Origin: JAOABC01 sp041287495
GTDB taxonomy: Bacteria > Aquificota > Aquificia > Aquificales > Hydrogenothermaceae
Assembly (NCBI GenBank): GCA_041287495.1
Contig: JBEULE010000016.1
Coordinates: forward strand, 50,747-114,746
Direction of reading: 5' to 3'
DNA length: 64,000 bases
Within the stretch, counting starts at the first letter, position 1; each line of letters starts with the position of its first letter. Position numbers and translations under genes: made by a program. Of the stretch, positions 63,209-64,000 are shown one piece after another. Below the pieces are notes generated by a model. It worked only from the letters and a program-made list of their open reading frames with translations, did no database searches and was not told the origin of the DNA.

Positions 63209-64000
63209 CTATGCAACTTTTTCAATTATAGCCTTTGTAGATATAACATGTTTATGTAATCCAAGTTCTTTTGGTTTTAAACCTATTGCAAGACCTATCA
63301 TCTGAGGAAGGTGTAAAACAGGCATTCCTATATTTACACCAATCTTCTCTTCAGCTTCCGGCTGCATAGCATCAAGCTGAGTATGACAGAGAGGACAAGG
63401 TGTAACCATAAAGTCCGCTTGCTGTTTCTTTGCTGCCTGTGTATCCATAGCTGTTAATCTTAATGTTACCTTATTTTCTGCAGACCAGAAAGAGTGAAAT
63501 CCACAACATGCAAGTCTTGCCTCATGGTCAACAGGATTTCCACCTAAAGCTTCTATTAACTTCTCTATGGAAGAAGGATTATCTGGGTCCTCATAACCTG
63601 TTAGGTAAGGTGGTCTTATTATGTGGCAACCATAGAAAGGAGCTATGTTAAACTCCCTTAGAGGTCTAACCACCATACTTCTTATCTTATCAAGACCAAC
63701 AGCATCTATAACTTCCCATAGAAAGTGTGTAACCTCTATTGTTCCTTTATACTCAAGGCCAGCTTCTTTTAGAACTTCATTAACAGCTGCCTTTAGCTCG
63801 GGGTCGTTATCTAACTTAAATTTTGCTTCTCTAAGCATAAGGGTACAGGTATTACATATAGTAAGCATATCAAGTCCAAGCTCTTCTGCAAGTGCAAGAT
63901 TTCTTGCATTTATTGTGAGTGATAAAAACTCATCTTTCTCCTGAACTGCTCCGGCACCGCAACATGTAGCAGCTTCAAGTTCTATAAGTTCCATTCCAAG
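63209..64000 (-). CDS. HdrB/SdhE-like CCG-domain subunit, truncated by the window edge
   Basis: The reading frame is open to the right end of the window (LGMELIELEAATCCGAG), so the N-terminus with the first CCG motif partner is outside. Two cysteine-rich CCG units are visible: CCGAG with CNTC, and YGCH with CCGFHSFWS and CPLCH. These bind the unusual noncubane [4Fe-4S] of HdrB. The family includes heterodisulfide reductase subunit B, SdhE of SDH, and the sulfur-oxidising sHdr system; the choice among these needs the neighbouring genes. Confidence 0.85.
   Translation of the reverse strand, partial: LGMELIELEAATCCGAGAVQEKDEFLSLTINARNLALAEELGLDMLTICNTCTLMLREAKFKLDNDPELKAAVNEVLKEAGLEYKGTIEVTHFLWEVIDAVGLDKIRSMVVRPLREFNIAPFYGCHIIRPPYLTGYEDPDNPSSIEKLIEALGGNPVDHEARLACCGFHSFWSAENKVTLRLTAMDTQAAKKQQADFMVTPCPLCHTQLDAMQPEAEEKIGVNIGMPVLHLPQMIGLAIGLKPKELGLHKHVISTKAIIEKVA

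Overview
The window is AT-rich (roughly one third G+C by eye), densely packed with short or overlapping gene junctions, and carries reverse gyrase, a split carbamoyl-phosphate synthase large subunit, an SbtA/SbtB bicarbonate pair, an archaeal-type KaiC/regulator pair, LpxA/LpxI and outer-membrane proteins. Together these point to a Gram-negative thermophilic chemolithoautotroph of the Aquificota, most likely Hydrogenothermaceae (Sulfurihydrogenibium-like). The genus is an inference from gene content; no database search was possible. No CRISPR array, rRNA, intact insertion sequence or prophage was seen.

Layout. 1-5.9 kb: a TolC-like protein, a succinate dehydrogenase/fumarate reductase iron-sulfur subunit, then a minus-strand group (HIT hydrolase, LapA-like, DhnA-type aldolase, UDP-glucuronate decarboxylase-like, an unannotated 32-residue membrane peptide, AI-2E permease family). 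6-15 kb: hemH, a PriA homologue that has lost its helicase motifs, hslV, an NlpC/P60 peptidase, nadK-ispF-DUF1858-recG, then a HEPN/MNT toxin-antitoxin-like pair. 15-25 kb: UspA, leuS, a YafQ-type toxin remnant, the N-terminal half of carB, tRNA-Leu, rpsO-pnp, dprA, a PilZ protein. 24.5-32.6 kb: two translation clusters on the minus strand, rpsB-tsf-pyrH-frr and rimP-nusA-ylxQ-infB-queE. 32.6-38 kb: DUF3592, folK, tRNA-Phe, a decayed gene, then DUF502, a ClpP-like membrane protease, dimeric dUTPase and a GH57 branching enzyme. 38-46 kb: pyruvate-dehydrogenase-like E1alpha/E1beta/E2 without E3, and a CusBA-like metal efflux operon. 46-52.5 kb: sbtA-sbtB, reverse gyrase, KaiC-like ATPase plus partner. 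52.5-56 kb: arsR-trxA-lpxA-lpxI-aldolase-hypothetical, behind a clear sigma-70-type promoter. 56-63 kb: a molybdate island (modD; porin, modE, TSUP permease, modA, di-TOBE protein, modB, modC). The right edge holds a 5'-truncated HdrB/SdhE-like CCG protein.

The most notable structure is in the molybdate island. A promoter block of about 87 bp occurs twice, and a modE fragment and a porin 3' fragment lie between the intact porin and the intact modE. This is best explained by an ancestral tandem duplication of a promoter-porin-modE unit in which one modE and one porin were then lost. Other points worth a second look are the helicase-dead PriA, a 47-bp structured leader in front of rpsB, the archaeal-style KaiC pair next to reverse gyrase, SbtAB in a probable reverse-TCA autotroph, and several small or broken genes.
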